A DNA stretch of 64,000 bases from an uncultured Eubacteriales bacterium (GCA_958402445.1 CATXTO010000002.1:62001-126000), one strand, 5' to 3'; shown: positions 18,601 through 29,200, counted from the stretch's first letter. Notes: generated by a model from the sequence alone, not told the origin. Numbers and translations are program-made.

Positions 18601-20329
18601 TTGCCATAGAACCGGACAGGCTGGCGTTAAGAACGCCAGGTTCGTTATTATAAATGATCACGCCTGCCGCGCCGGCTTCGGCCGCAAAGGTATGCTTATC
18701 CGCGAAAGAGGAGGTACCGCGGGAAATCAGCACAATTTTTCCCTCTACGTCCAGCCCGTCAAAGGCGCCGGCATCTACGGCGTACTTCACCGTGTCCTCC
18801 GGATCTGTAGGATCGCCCAGGAATACATAGTCATAGGCCGTGCCGGACTGGTCCTCGCTGACGTCCAGCGTCGTCCACTCCTGGTTATAGCCATCTTTGG
18901 TCTTCGTCACGCAAACCCCTGTATTCCCGTTGAATTTCGCATAGATCCCCGTCACAGTCAGGTTATCCACGCTTGCCACCGTAAAAGCGTTATCCATGGT
19001 TCCGGGAGCGCCCAGGGTGCTGTTATTGACGTCCTCCGCGTAGAGAAGGCCTGTCGCACTGCTGCTGTATGTGGCGAAGCCGGCGTTGTTTCCCGCCGAG
19101 ATGGATACCACCGTGTCCGTCTCCTTCAGAGATGCAAAAAGCTGATTGTAATAGGCCTCGCTGCTGTGGCTGAACCCTGTGTTGGGGGACCCCAGGCTCA
19201 GGTTCACCGCGTCGCAGCCCAGTACGATCGCATCTTCGATGGCCGCCATATAATCCGATTCATAGGCTCCGCCGGCCTGGCCAAAAACCTTCATGGTCAG
19301 AATCTGCGCGTCCGGCGCAACGCCCACGACGCCGGCCCCGTCCTCCGCGGGGCTGTAGCCCGCCGCCGCCGTCAGATAGCGGTTCGCCGTGGCGATGCCC
19401 GCCACATGGGAGCCATGGCCGCCCGCACTGTCGTTGTCATGCGTCACCTCCAAAGAGGAATCGATGTAGTTATAACCAAACGGAATTTTTTCGTTTCTAT
19501 ACAGGTCGTCTGCCGATAAGCTGTCATCCTTCCCACTGATGTTCAGCTGAGGCAGCACCTTTGCAATTTCCTCCGTGGACAACAGGTGCAAGGAATTTAG
19601 GTACTCCTCCGTATGAAGTCCCTTTTCTGCGGCGTTTTGCTCCAGCGCATAGTGGTAGGCGCCTGCGTCAAAGGATTGATGGTCTGTATCCAGCCCTGTA
19701 TCAATGACGGCGATCCGGCTGCCGGCCCCGGTATAGCCCTCCAGCCATGCGGCGGTTGTGCCGGTCATCTGACCAGCGGAAACCATGGTGGGATAGGCCG
19801 TATCCGACGTCCCGGCCAGAACCTGGGGCTCATAAACCGTTTCCACATAAACGGCCTTGACGCCGTCGATCTCCTTAATCGCGTCAATCTCGCCGTACCG
19901 CACGTTGGCGGAAATCAGATTGGCCGCCAGGGTCAGGTTCCACACCACATCCAGAGACCCGCCCAAGGCGGCGCTGATGTCCCGTTCCACCGCCTCTTGG
20001 CTGCGGGCCAACTCCTGCCGGTACGCAGCCGCGGCTGCATTGGATGCGATGGAAGCCGTTTCAAACCCAGCCTCCACCGTGGACGGCTCGTCCAGCACAA
20101 TGGAGACCCGGACGGTATCCGTATCGGAATAGGTAGAGGTCTCCGGTTTATCGGCGATCTGTGCCGGATCGCGCAGGTCTGCGGACACCTCATTGCCGCC
20201 CAGCCGCGTATAAGAAACGGATGCCTCCTCCGTTCCCGTCGCCTGGGCTGTCATGCCGCCTACCTGACATACCAGGCAGAACGCCAGAAGCAGCACAAGC
20301 AGCCGTTTCAAAACATTTCTTTGTTTCAT
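15602..20329 (-). CDS. Secreted S8 (subtilisin-like) peptidase with PA, dockerin and Ig-like domains
   Basis: This 1575-residue exported protease begins with a signal peptide and an I9-like propeptide (about 60-180). The catalytic triad is intact: Asp210 (AVIDTGLD), His305 (GHGSHVAG) and Ser669 (SGTSMAAPH). A PA insert lies between His and Ser (about 490-600). Residues about 826-885 hold two dockerin calcium loops, DFNGDGVFDKAD (from 828) and DLSGDGQINEYD (from 860). A large C-terminal region of unknown fold is followed by a Big_2-type Ig domain (last 85 residues). AAGGAGGT precedes the ATG. It has no SLH repeats, so surface attachment would need a partner; the cohesin-SLH gene follows directly. 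Confidence 0.95.
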   Translation of the reverse strand: MKQRNVLKRLLVLLLAFCLVCQVGGMTAQATGTEEASVSYTRLGGNEVSADLRDPAQIADKPETSTYSDTDTVRVSIVLDEPSTVEAGFETASIASNAAAAAYRQELARSQEAVERDISAALGGSLDVVWNLTLAANLISANVRYGEIDAIKEIDGVKAVYVETVYEPQVLAGTSDTAYPTMVSAGQMTGTTAAWLEGYTGAGSRIAVIDTGLDTDHQSFDAGAYHYALEQNAAEKGLHTEEYLNSLHLLSTEEIAKVLPQLNISGKDDSLSADDLYRNEKIPFGYNYIDSSLEVTHDNDSAGGHGSHVAGIATANRYLTAAAGYSPAEDGAGVVGVAPDAQILTMKVFGQAGGAYESDYMAAIEDAIVLGCDAVNLSLGSPNTGFSHSSEAYYNQLFASLKETDTVVSISAGNNAGFATYSSSATGLLYAEDVNNSTLGAPGTMDNAFTVASVDNLTVTGIYAKFNGNTGVCVTKTKDGYNQEWTTLDVSEDQSGTAYDYVFLGDPTDPEDTVKYAVDAGAFDGLDVEGKIVLISRGTSSFADKHTFAAEAGAAGVIIYNNEPGVLNASLSGSMATTPCVTISSGQMQKVFAGAEKVAGIYGGTVTVGDGVYSEWQDADYYTLSTFSSWGVTETLKLKPEITAPGGNIYSVNGEVAGTDQYKSLSGTSMAAPHVAGLSAVLIQYIRENGLEEKTGLSARQLAQSLLMSTAEPIIEESTDLEYSVRRQGAGLANVSSAISSPTYVQVEGQEDGKVKIELGDDPSRAGTYSFRFTVENLTDAEQQYTLDTSIMAPAAYEQDGATYMDNVMHALSPTVTWSVQDKDLPMDFNGDGVFDKADAQALMAHIINGQEIKNESKADLSGDGQINEYDVYLLLQALQAARVSTLMVPANGAVTVNVTVALSQEDAAYIQKNFPNGTYVEGYFYLNAGKDEDGAVGVSHSIPMLAFYGNWSDASMFDRGTAMEPAEDGVTYTGLKRVNYITVSHADEKLSNYFGGNPYVREAEYLEERNALNTVNGDRFDTSVTSLIRNAAAIRMDWYLEGEGPNEIASQEMLPAAFYYDVAGTWYYTSYEVGIQEFTQPFEDKYSGQDLEWMLKVTAAPEYYLREDGSVAWDELGTGSSWSVRFTPDNEAPEIQDMHLNVDLTTGKRTLRVTVKDNRYTAALVIFDRETGRIKQSEPVNQTELGGPVTVELDITALQGSNLTIAACDYACNETYYALEFAGFQPEERPYFHLYSMYDESWVGVSEGDLVQEGVTDHTAEFGRTPTVTAAEYVDGYVFYNISTAGMPPVGSKLYVRKENDFHNLTLIRDLDRYYYDFAYNYDDGKLYGLSGGRPGSPMPFFTSSLYTIDLETGEETLVAGLNANIVTLACDDFGRFYGMTPFYNNLYTFTMDDLSEASIRATDLGALGGEEGGYAYIQTMAWDHNEGKLYWAQYKENFNPGSLEANADANLVEVNLEDLTWTKVAPLYGYEPTGLYIISEKGGRFDPTLQVNGVELSSSELTLSVGAAEQLTAAVFPWNATDRTVTWTSSDPGIATVASDGTVTAVAEGQCRITAVSNLDNTVSASCAVTVTP

Positions 20330-20385
20330 CTTTTACCTCCTTGACGGTTTGATTGTTCCTCCCACTGGGACATTTCGCGCTTACT

Positions 20386-20414
20386 TGTATATCCCCACAA
20401 TTTCATTATGACAA
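20386..20414 (-). promoter_or_regulatory. Probable promoter of the S8 peptidase gene
   Basis: On the minus strand TTGTCA (20414-20409), a 17-bp spacer and TATACA (20391-20386) lie about 57 bases before the start codon. Confidence 0.6.
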
Positions 20415-20603
20415 AAACTGAGCATGAACACAATAAGTTTGTCTTTGTGCTCAATCAAGGGGTCGTTTCTCTTATACAAGCAATCATAGAATATGAAACA
20501 GAAAGCGGAGGCAAGAATGGCTCAAATGTCAGAAATTTTAGGAGCATATCACGAGGCAGCCTGCCAATTTTGAAATTAATTATTTATTTTTATTTGTCAA
20601 TCA

Positions 20604-20631
20604 TTGTAATTTGTGGAGAAAGGATTATAAT
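20604..20631 (+). promoter_or_regulatory. Probable promoter of the XRE regulator
   Basis: TTGTAA (20604-20609), a 16-bp spacer and TATAAT (20626-20631) lie 34 bases before the regulator start. The surrounding 20330-20600 stretch is AT-rich; apart from the divergent protease promoter I see nothing else in it. Confidence 0.6.
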
Positions 20632-20665
20632 ATAAACAAATGGTTGAGCCCCGGAGGTGTTTTAT

Positions 20666-21646
20666 TTGAATCGAAACCAGTTGAGCCAAAATATCGCCCG
20701 GTATCGAAAAAATGCCGGGCTTACACAGGAGGAACTGGGGAATCTGCTCTCTGTATCCATGCAGGCGGTTTCCCGCTGGGAACGGGGCGGCGCGCCCGAC
20801 TCCGCTTTACTCCCGGACTTGGCCGACGCCCTGGGGGTGAGTATCGACGACCTGTTCAGCTACACCAATAAAAAACCTCTGGATCTTGGCGCGCTGATAC
20901 GGGACGAAATGGGAAAAACCCCTCAGGACCAGCGCCTGCACAAGGCAAACGACCTCGCCTGCATTTTATTTAAGTCCACTGTTGGCGCCTATGATTCCCA
21001 GGGGGATATGCTCTACCGTATGGCAGGCCTGCACGACCGAGTGAACCGCAAGCAGTACAGCGACCCTGCAACGGTTCCCACCCTGATCAATTATGATTCC
21101 GACAGCGGTATCATGAAATCCTCCGTGGCCAAAGACTACCAGTATACGCTGATCATGCCGGAACCGGAGGACGGATTTGCTGCTGTGATGAAATACTGCG
21201 AGGAATACCGCAAGCTATTTGAGCTGCTGGCAAAGCCGCTGCGCTTGCAGGCTATGGTGTTTTCCTATTCAGGGAGACGGCACTCCTTCACTGCCGCTTA
21301 CATGGCCCAGAATTTAAATATCTCCGACGCGCTTGCCGATGAAATTTTAAATGAGTTGAGTCAGTATCGTCTATTACAAATTACAAAAATTGATGCGCCC
21401 GATGGACCGCTCAGCACCTACTTCCGCCGTCCTGGCCTCAATCTAATCCCGTTCCTGGCCTTTGCTGCGGAGCTGATGCAGAATCCAGGCCAGTCGATTC
21501 TTTCCTTCTCCACGCGCCAGAAGGCGCTTCTGCAAGGCGCTTTGGGTGACAACGGTATTTCACCCAATTGGGATACGACCCCCCCTCAAAAAACGACGCA
21601 TAAAAACTCCCTTCCACCTGGGGAATATGGAATCAATGAGCCATAA
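20666..21646 (+). CDS. XRE family regulator with long C-terminal domain
   Basis: This 326-residue protein has an N-terminal HTH_3 domain (residues about 5-65: QNIARYRKNAGLTQEELGNL, then VSMQAVSRWERG). The rest is a helical region of about 260 residues with a likely second winged-helix segment (MAQNLNISDALADEILNELS). The start is set to TTG 20666: GGAGG at 20653-20657 is eight bases upstream, while a GTG at 20657 lies inside that ribosome site. It is divergent from the protease gene, so it may regulate the surface genes; this is only inferred from position. Confidence 0.85.
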   Translation: MNRNQLSQNIARYRKNAGLTQEELGNLLSVSMQAVSRWERGGAPDSALLPDLADALGVSIDDLFSYTNKKPLDLGALIRDEMGKTPQDQRLHKANDLACILFKSTVGAYDSQGDMLYRMAGLHDRVNRKQYSDPATVPTLINYDSDSGIMKSSVAKDYQYTLIMPEPEDGFAAVMKYCEEYRKLFELLAKPLRLQAMVFSYSGRRHSFTAAYMAQNLNISDALADEILNELSQYRLLQITKIDAPDGPLSTYFRRPGLNLIPFLAFAAELMQNPGQSILSFSTRQKALLQGALGDNGISPNWDTTPPQKTTHKNSLPPGEYGINEP

Positions 21647-21686
21647 GCGCTCTTCCGTTCTATTCTGTTGACAATTTGGTAGGGAT

Positions 21687-21721
21687 ACTGCGGCCCCAGT
21701 GAAATTCACTGGGGCCGCAGT
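21687..21721. terminator. Hairpin between convergent units, copy of the one at 14499
   Basis: A 16-bp stem, ACTGCGGCCCCAGTGA with its complement at 21706-21721 and a 3-nt loop. The stem core is the same as at 14499-14533, and the flanking SLH-coding DNA is also related, so gene end and terminator were duplicated together. Confidence 0.7.
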
Positions 21722-21744
21722 CATAAAGGAAGGAGGTTCGGCAT

Positions 21745-24654
21745 TCAGGCCGAGAGGCCTCGGTGCAAGATGGTGAGAAGCTTTGCCAATTGCACCCGAG
21801 TTTCTTGGTGTTAGGGCTAAGATATCCATTGCCAAAGCCCTCCATGGCCCACGGCGTTCGCCCAGGCCATGGCCTCTTTGGCGTAGTTGGAAATCTATTT
21901 CGCATCCTGATAGACGGACAGGTCGGCACCTGCTGCCGGGGTCTGATGCAAATAGTCTGTGACAAACCGATAGAAAAACGCAGCGGTTTGTTCTCTGGTG
22001 AGGGGCAAATACACATTCCGTCAGGCCCTTAGCAATGCTGTGCCTGCGCCCAGGCCACAGCGTTGGAATACCAGACGCCTTCCTTCACATCCGTGAAGGT
22101 TGTGGAAGCCATTGCCTCCGGGCTGCCTGCCATCCGGTACAGAACCGTGCCACCATAGCCCGCGTGACGGAACGAATGGGACCAAAGGTCCCATTCTCAT
22201 AGCCGTTCATCATCTTCCGATCAATTACATAGTTTGTGTACTCGTGGTACCAGGCAGTGGTTTCCAGGTCCGGGAATCTGCAGGAGGGGCAGTCCGTCTT
22301 TCCATCGCAGCGCTCGTAAACGATATACTCCTCGCCAACAAGTAACGCACCCTCTGCAATCCGCAGTGTGGCGTGTGCTGGAACCACCAGCTTGCCCTCC
22401 ACGGACAATTTGCTGCGAATTGTCACGTCGCCGGAGACCGTGACCGTTACGCCCTCTGGCACACTGGAGCCGTCGTTAAAGGGGATGTCGGTCTGCCGTC
22501 CCAGAGAACCGTGGAAAGCTTCTCCAGATTGCCGTACTCCACAACCATGTTCCGCTGGCTGTTCAGAATCGCAACAACATCCGTATCGCCGGTCTGATCG
22601 TTAAAGCCAACCACCTGCACCTCTGTGACCGAGATGGCATGTAGGAAAACATGCCATCGGTAAACTGTACGCCGTTGTATCCGGTGTAGGGCACGCCTTC
22701 CAACAGAATTTTCTGACCGTAGCCGCTACGCCGTAAAGCTGTGGCGGCTTCCTCTGTTTTTACGTTCATCACCGGGGGCTCGCCCAAATCCATATTCCAG
22801 GTGTGAAAGGCGTCCATGCCGATGCGTTTCACGCCGCTGCCGATGTTGACGGTTTCCACGCCCCCGCTGTAGATATAGGCGCTGAAGCCAATGCGCTCCA
22901 CCGTGTCTGGGATCGTGATTTCTCTCATATCGGTGAGCCAAGCAAAGTCCCAATCACCAATTTCCTTCACGGAGTTGGGAATGGTGCGTTTCTCAATGCC
23001 GCTGCCGTAGAAGGCCCCAATTCCAATTTTGGTCACCCCTCCGGAATCTGGATTCGCTTTAACACCACAGTTTACAAAAGTACATTCTCGGGAATCTCGG
23101 TTAGACTGCCAAGCAGCCCTACATAAGTCAGATCAGTGCAGTACAGAAAAATATTGCTGCCGTATTCCGTTACACTCTCCGGAATGGAGGCTGTTACCAG
23201 GCTTCTGCAGTTATTAAATGCCTTGTTGCCAATGTGAGTCTGTCCCTCAGGTAGGACGGCCTTAGTCAGAGGCACCTGGGTAAACGCCTCATCGCCAATC
23301 CACTTTAGGTTTTGCGGAATACTCAGAGGTGCGTTCACGCCATAGGGTCCGTAGGTGTCGATCCGCTCAACACTGTCAGGCAGCTGCATACTGGTAATGC
23401 CGCTACAGAACCAGAAAGCGCTCTCGCCAATCGTGGTGACACCGTCGGGGATAAGCACAGAGGTGAGGTTCCTATTATAGACATCGTCCCCCCCAGACAG
23501 GTCAGGTAGACCTTTCCATCTTCCTCGTACAGTTGGCCGCCGGCTGGGTTCGTAGCAACGCCGTAATACTCGGCAGAAAAGCGGATGTGCTTATCCTGCG
23601 CGGCAATCATCTGTTCGGCGCCGTCTTTGGTAATGGTGATCACCGGAATAGAATGGGTTTGCAGCGCCGCATAGTACAACCCATCGTCGCCGTTGTTGTG
23701 AATAATGGCAGCCACCACGCCCTTGGCAGCGGCACTGGCCGCGTTCTCGTCAAAGTTAAGGGTGCCCCGCTTGATCAGCGCAACTTTATTCGCAAGGTCC
23801 AGCCCCTCAAAGTCTGATTCCTCCCCTAGGCCGGGAATCACTACGTATTCTACGGTCTTCCCCTCAAAGGCATCGAGAATATTGGTCTCTACCTGGGAAG
23901 TGTAATCCACGCCGCCATTGTAAGCAATCCTGACCTCACCAGCAGAAAATGATTGCGGCGGTAGGGTACGTTGTCCACACTGACCACGCTCAAAGTCATC
24001 GACAGCGTAGAGGGCGTGGCAACAATGGCGTAGTCCGGATACTGCGCCAGAGTTAAATTGTTTCCATAGGGATTTAAATAGGAGAATGAGGTCTCGTTTC
24101 CGGCTGCAACCAAATCATTCACGCCGGTTGCCCGAGCCCGCTCCAAATCCCCATAGCGCAGCCGCATGGAAAAGCCGTTGAACACGGTTATATAGCTGTA
24201 CTTAAAACTGGAGGCGCCGTTGATAGACTGGGTGGAAACCGCCCCGCTGAGCACCTGCATCTGCGCCTTCACATCCTCCTGGGTGCTTCGCAGCGCCTTA
24301 GTCAGCGCCTGCCCTCTATCGGTGTCTTAAATACCGTTTCCTTCGAATTCGTCCAAATGATCCAAGAGGGTTCCCCTTCCAGCGCAACGATGATCGTTAC
24401 TACATCGGAAGACTGATACCGTTTTTCCTCCTTAACGGCAATGGCTTCCGGTTCCTCGGAAAGCGTACCTCTTTGTGCATGGAGGACGATTTCCTGATCT
24501 ACGGGAGTCAAGCCTCTTTGTTGGCCCACTGGGCCGCAATTTCGTTGATCCCAGATGTGTCGCCTGTTTCCACGGCCAGCGCAGGGCCGAAGCCCAAAGA
24601 GGTCAGTGCCACGGTCATCAACAGAGCAAATGCCAATACCCGTTTCATCTTCAT
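21745..24654 (-). pseudogene. Decayed secreted protease-like / LRR / SLH protein
   Basis: A once single gene is now spread over at least six frame segments. It starts with ATG 24654 after AAGAAGGATC and a clear signal peptide (MKMKRVLAFALLMTVALTSL), then shifts frame near residue 50. Further on are propeptide-like sequence joined directly to an AAGNETSFS motif (23889-24272), a PA domain (23335-23910), BspA-type LRR_5 repeats (23072-23458 and 22563-23036) and SLH repeats (22085-22462, then another frame to about 21745). The blocks that would carry the catalytic Asp/His and Ser are absent. The SLH stop codon TAA has become TGA-less read-through (tta to tca on plus). It matches the last SLH repeat of the 14561 gene closely. 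Confidence 0.85.
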
Positions 24655-24982
24655 GATCCTTCTTCCTTTCCATACAAAATCTCGTTTTTCAGTGGGCGTA
24701 CCCACTGGTGTTATTGGTATTCTGGCATAGAGCATCAAAAAAATTAATACTTAGTTCTATTTTTATTTAATTTTAACTATATGACTATGGCAAATTAGCA
24801 TTTTATCTAAATTGCAAAATCGCCTTAATAATAAAGAGAAATTTTATTTCCATGATTTGTAAATAAAATAAGCATATATTGTGTATGTTTGTCCACATAT
24901 TATAGGATTCCATAGACGTCTGTCCTTATATTTTGACTCACTCTTTTAGAATAAAGTTTGATTTCTATCTTCGTTTATTTGC

Positions 24983-25011
24983 TTGACACGAAAGAACTCT
25001 TAGGTTACAAT
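24983..25011 (+). promoter_or_regulatory. Promoter of the ArsR-type winged-helix gene
   Basis: TTGACA (24983-24988), 17-bp spacer, TACAAT (25006-25011), about 50 bases before the ATG. The rest of 24655-24980 is AT-rich, and I see no gene in it. Confidence 0.8.
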
Positions 25012-25061
25012 AGAATCATTCTATCAGGATCAAACTTTTTTGCAACACGCGGGGGGCTCAC

Positions 25062-26117
25062 ATGAAACTCAATATCCTTGACCGGTTTAACCCAGAAGCG
25101 GAATGTATTTTTCTTTTGGAGCGCCACTTTCAGCCCGCTTCCGACACGCAGCACAGCGCCGACGAGGTCCGCACCCATCTGTCGGAAAAATACAATATTC
25201 CCACCTTTGAATTGGATCCCTTAATTCAGCCTTTAATCGACGTGGAAAACTACGTCATCAACAACCTTACAGTCGACGAAGACCGGCTCCGATTTTTTTT
25301 CACCGCCCGTAGCGGCGGCATCACTTCCTTGGCCTGGCCGCTTTACGCCGCGCTGCAATCCCGCACCCACTATGGCGGCTTGCCGGAGGAGGAGCGGCTG
25401 CGGGAACTAAATAAAATCATTAGCCGCCTTCTCAGCCTCTCTCCCCATGATCTGTCTTCCATTGAAGATTTAAATGGGTTAATTCGATACCTTTTAAAAT
25501 CCGGCTGTACAGAAGATGTAAAATGGGTCTGTACCGCCCTTTATTACTCGATTGACGATTATCTGGAAGAACTGGATGTTATTTTGCGAAAAGCTACCGG
25601 TCTGTTCCTGGAGCATTTGCCGGATATGTCTGAGCTATGCCGCTCCACAGCCGTCTTTGCGAAAGCGCAAATCGGAAACGACCCCTCCAAAATATTTTCC
25701 AATTTTACGACGGTCCAGGAGACGACCTCTCTGTCTGTTCTGCCTTGTCTGATGGGTTTTCACGGGCTGCGGTGGGATTTTTCGGAATCCTTCCTCTATT
25801 TCGGTGTCTTGTATGAGCAAATCACCAAATTGGTCGCCAAGTATTCAGACCAGAGCGCCTCTCTGGTGATCCGGCTCAAGTCCATCGGTGATAAGAGTCG
25901 ATTGGAGATTCTGAAGGCCCTAAAATGCGGTCCCTGCAACGGACAGGACATCGCGGAGAAGCTTCGTCTTGCGCCTGCGACCATTTCCCACCACATGAAT
26001 CTGCTCTGCAACGAGGGTTTTTTATATGCCACCAAGCGAGGCACCAGCATTTTCTATGAGTTAAACCCGGAGGCACTGCATCGGTTTCTCTTGGAGCTGG
26101 AGCATCACCTGCTATAA
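25062..26117 (+). CDS. Regulator with C-terminal ArsR-type winged helix
   Basis: This 351-residue protein has a helical N-terminal part of about 260 residues that I do not recognise. It ends in a winged helix (about 268-345): SIGDKSRLEILKALKCGPCN, then QDIAEKLRLAPATISHHMNL and a wing ending in FYELNPE. The HTH matches the ArsR/HTH_20 group, but the known metal-site cysteines are absent, so metal sensing is unlikely. Its ATG follows GGGGGGCTCAC. It has a strong promoter of its own and converges on a surface-protease gene. Function is unknown beyond probable DNA binding. Confidence 0.85.
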   Translation: MKLNILDRFNPEAECIFLLERHFQPASDTQHSADEVRTHLSEKYNIPTFELDPLIQPLIDVENYVINNLTVDEDRLRFFFTARSGGITSLAWPLYAALQSRTHYGGLPEEERLRELNKIISRLLSLSPHDLSSIEDLNGLIRYLLKSGCTEDVKWVCTALYYSIDDYLEELDVILRKATGLFLEHLPDMSELCRSTAVFAKAQIGNDPSKIFSNFTTVQETTSLSVLPCLMGFHGLRWDFSESFLYFGVLYEQITKLVAKYSDQSASLVIRLKSIGDKSRLEILKALKCGPCNGQDIAEKLRLAPATISHHMNLLCNEGFLYATKRGTSIFYELNPEALHRFLLELEHHLL

Positions 26118-26138
26118 AATAGTTTGGCCTCGGCAGAA

Positions 26139-26173
26139 GGGTCCGCCCCGGAACTCAGTTCCGGGGCGGACCC
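26139..26173. terminator. Strong hairpin terminator between convergent genes
   Basis: A perfect 16-bp GC-rich stem (GGGTCCGCCCCGGAAC and its complement at 26158-26173) with a 3-nt loop lies 21 bases after the regulator stop. T tracts are short on both sides. Confidence 0.75.
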
Positions 26174-26294
26174 CTTTCACACCCGAGGCGTGTCTATCTT
26201 ATTTTGCGAAACGCCCTGTCGGGGCTATTGTTCCTCAATCCTGCATGTTCCTGTCCTTGGACCAACGCGTGCGACTTCTTAACGAGATAGCTTC

Positions 26295-29200
26295 CTAGTC
26301 CTGTTCCAAATTTTGAAGAAACCGCAGGATAATGGTGGCCACCTGCGCTCTGGTCGCACCATGCTGTGGCGCTATGGTCGTTGGAGTCACGCCATTGACG
26401 ATGCCATGCTCCACTGCCCAGGCCATCCCTGCTTTGGCATAGGCGGATACGTCAACCGCATCCCGGAAAGCGTTTAAATTCCCTTTGCTCTGCGGACATC
26501 CTGCGTAACGATACAAGATTGTTGTCATCTGTTCCCGGGTGATCTTTGTATTCGGGGCAAATTTCGTCGCTGTAGTTCCAGTCACAATTCCAGTATTATA
26601 AGCCCAGGCAACCGCATCTGTATAGTACAATCCCTTGCCCACATCTGTAAACGGGGTGGTCGCGTCAGATACCGCCGGAGTTCCCGCCACTCGATACAAA
26701 ATGGTGACCAGCATGCCCCGGGTCAACCCGGCCTGCGGCGCAAAGGTGGTTTCGGATGTCCCATTCATGTATCCATGTGCCAAGACATAATCCAAGCCCT
26801 CATGGTAATACTGCGCGAGATTCACATCCAGGAATTTTATTGCAGGGCAATTTTCTATATTCGCCGGGATAGGCTGTTGCTCCACCTGGCCACAGCGTCC
26901 ACAGACGCGGCTTTGGACGCCATCCATAAAACAGGTAGGCTGCACAGTCATCATCCAGGCTCCCCAGGCGTGGTCCAAAGCCGGGATAGTGTGGCCCTTT
27001 GCTATACATTGCCCACAGACGCCGCAATAGGTATCTCCAGAATAGCCGTCAGCGCGGCAGGAAGCGTCCTGCCTTCCTCGAACCACAGCATCCCGATGAC
27101 CTAGCGCCGGAACAGCCGTCCCAGACTCCAGCAGATCTTCACAAACAGCACAGTATTGATCTCCGGTATAACCGTCCTCTGTGCAGGTGGCTTGTTTTTG
27201 ATTTCGCAGCTCCGGCGTATGGCCGTCCGGACAGATCCCCTGCGCCAGTTCCGTGGTGTAATGGACGCGCAGACCCTGCCCACTATAAAAATACGCGGGC
27301 TCGCAGTTCTCGGTGTAGGTTGTAAATTTAGATGTGTCTGCATGGTATTGAAGCCGCCCCTGTGCGCTCAGGTACGACTGTGCCCCGGAGGTTGCGGATA
27401 GGGACCAAAGATAGGCGGTATCTGCCAGCGTTACCTGAGCCTTTTCCTGGTCCAGGCTCACATGCTTTACATTATCACATTTGAGATAGGCACCTTCAGC
27501 ACTCCGCAGGGCATACCAAGCTCCCACCTTCTCTACCACCCAGATGCATGAAGCGTCGGGGTCCAATAGCTTGTCTGCCCGAAATCTCACCGACTGACCG
27601 ATGAGATAGGTCCGCGTCGGATTTTGGCTGGACATGGCCACTTGATAGGCAGGGTTGGCAACAGCGTATACGCCGGACCAATCCTGTGGTTCTGTCTGCA
27701 CCTGCGTGAAAGTGGCCGACCCACCGGCAGAATCAGTCCGGTACGCATACAGCGCATAGAGCTTCTGCTCTTCTTTCGTGATCTGGAAAGTTGAACCCGG
27801 CTTGTAGTATTCCGGCTGTCGCTGGACGGAATCCACCGGCGCGGTGGTCCAGCCCAGGAAGACGTAACCCTCTTTTGGCCTGGTCGGCGCTCCAGCGGGC
27901 ATTGGTAAAACAATTTCCTCCCCAAGGTAGGTCTCGATCGGACTCTGCTGTACGCCAGCCGGTGTCTGAAAGGAAACCCGCGCCTTTGTTTTTGCCGCAA
28001 ATTGAATCGTGATAGTACAGGCGGAAGCGGGCGCCACTTCAAATTCATTGCCGCGCTGCACCACCTCTGCTTGACCGGCAGTAACGGCATAGCCCACCGT
28101 ATCGTAGCCCTGGGCTGGAACCGCTGTGATGATTCTCCCCGTGACATGTACGCTTCCCCAGTCCGGATGGTTGGCCACTGCGGTAATGGGGAATTTTGTC
28201 TCTTCTGCCAGGGTCCACCCGGCCTGCACGGTCTGCAGGTCATCTACGTTCCCCTTCCCAGGATAGACATCCTCAGGCGAGACGAATATGGGAAAGGCGC
28301 AATAATTGTTTCTCGCTTGGGAAATGGTGGGATATTGCCTCTCATAATCCCAGCGTCCCACCTGTTCTTTCATGGCAGCGGCGGCCTGTGCCACCGTATC
28401 TCCCTGCTCCAGGCGGGAGAAAAACACATCCTCCCACTGATAGTCATAATGGAATGTGACGGATTGCGAGTAGCCATATACTATGCCAACGCCCTTTTCC
28501 CGCAACGGCCTCACCAGGCCATCCGTTGCCATCCCAAGGCAGATGGCCATCCAGAGCAGATTCCCCTGGGCGGGCCGCTCCATATGGTTTGCAATCACGG
28601 AGCCATCGACCACATACACATGATAGCCGCCGTAGTCACCCCAATCCTCTGCATGGTGATATGTACCGTAGGTTCCGCTGACTTTGGCATAATCCGCCGT
28701 GGTCAAGCCTGATCCAGAGGTGATACAAAGATAGGATGTATTCGCTCGAGAGACACTATCGGAATTTTGGAACGGATTTTCATAGTCCGTTATCCCGTGG
28801 GAGTCGAAAACCACCACGCGGGCCTGTTCCAAAGCGTCAGCAATTGCGTCAACCGTTGCAGCTGTTTGGGCATACAGAGTATAAGTCCCATTTGTGGCCT
28901 CGGCCAAGTCCTGCATATCCCGCTGGTACTGGTCCGTAAAGGAGGTGTCATAGCCATAAAAAGGAGCAATTAATGTGATATCGGGTCGACTGCTGGAAGC
29001 CGAGGTAAGCTCAAGGGGCGTCTCGGTCACACCGAACTCCACCTCGTGTGCCGCTGTTTCCCGTAACCTCTCTCGATGGACTAAATTGTAGCCACAGGCA
29101 ATGCCGTCTGTTGTCTGAAAGCTGAAATAACCATCATTGTGCCAGAACAGCGAGTCGGAAGCATAGAAGGGAAAATTCTGAACCAAAGCCGCAATGGTCT

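Noticed and set aside
16418..19519. Long plus-strand frames opposite the S8 peptidase
   Set aside because: They are shadows of a GC-rich coding strand; the minus-strand protease has signal peptide, catalytic triad and domain motifs, the opposite frames have none.
20408..20635. Plus-strand frame of 75 codons before the XRE regulator
   Set aside because: It lies across the two divergent promoters, lacks a ribosome site and resembles nothing known.
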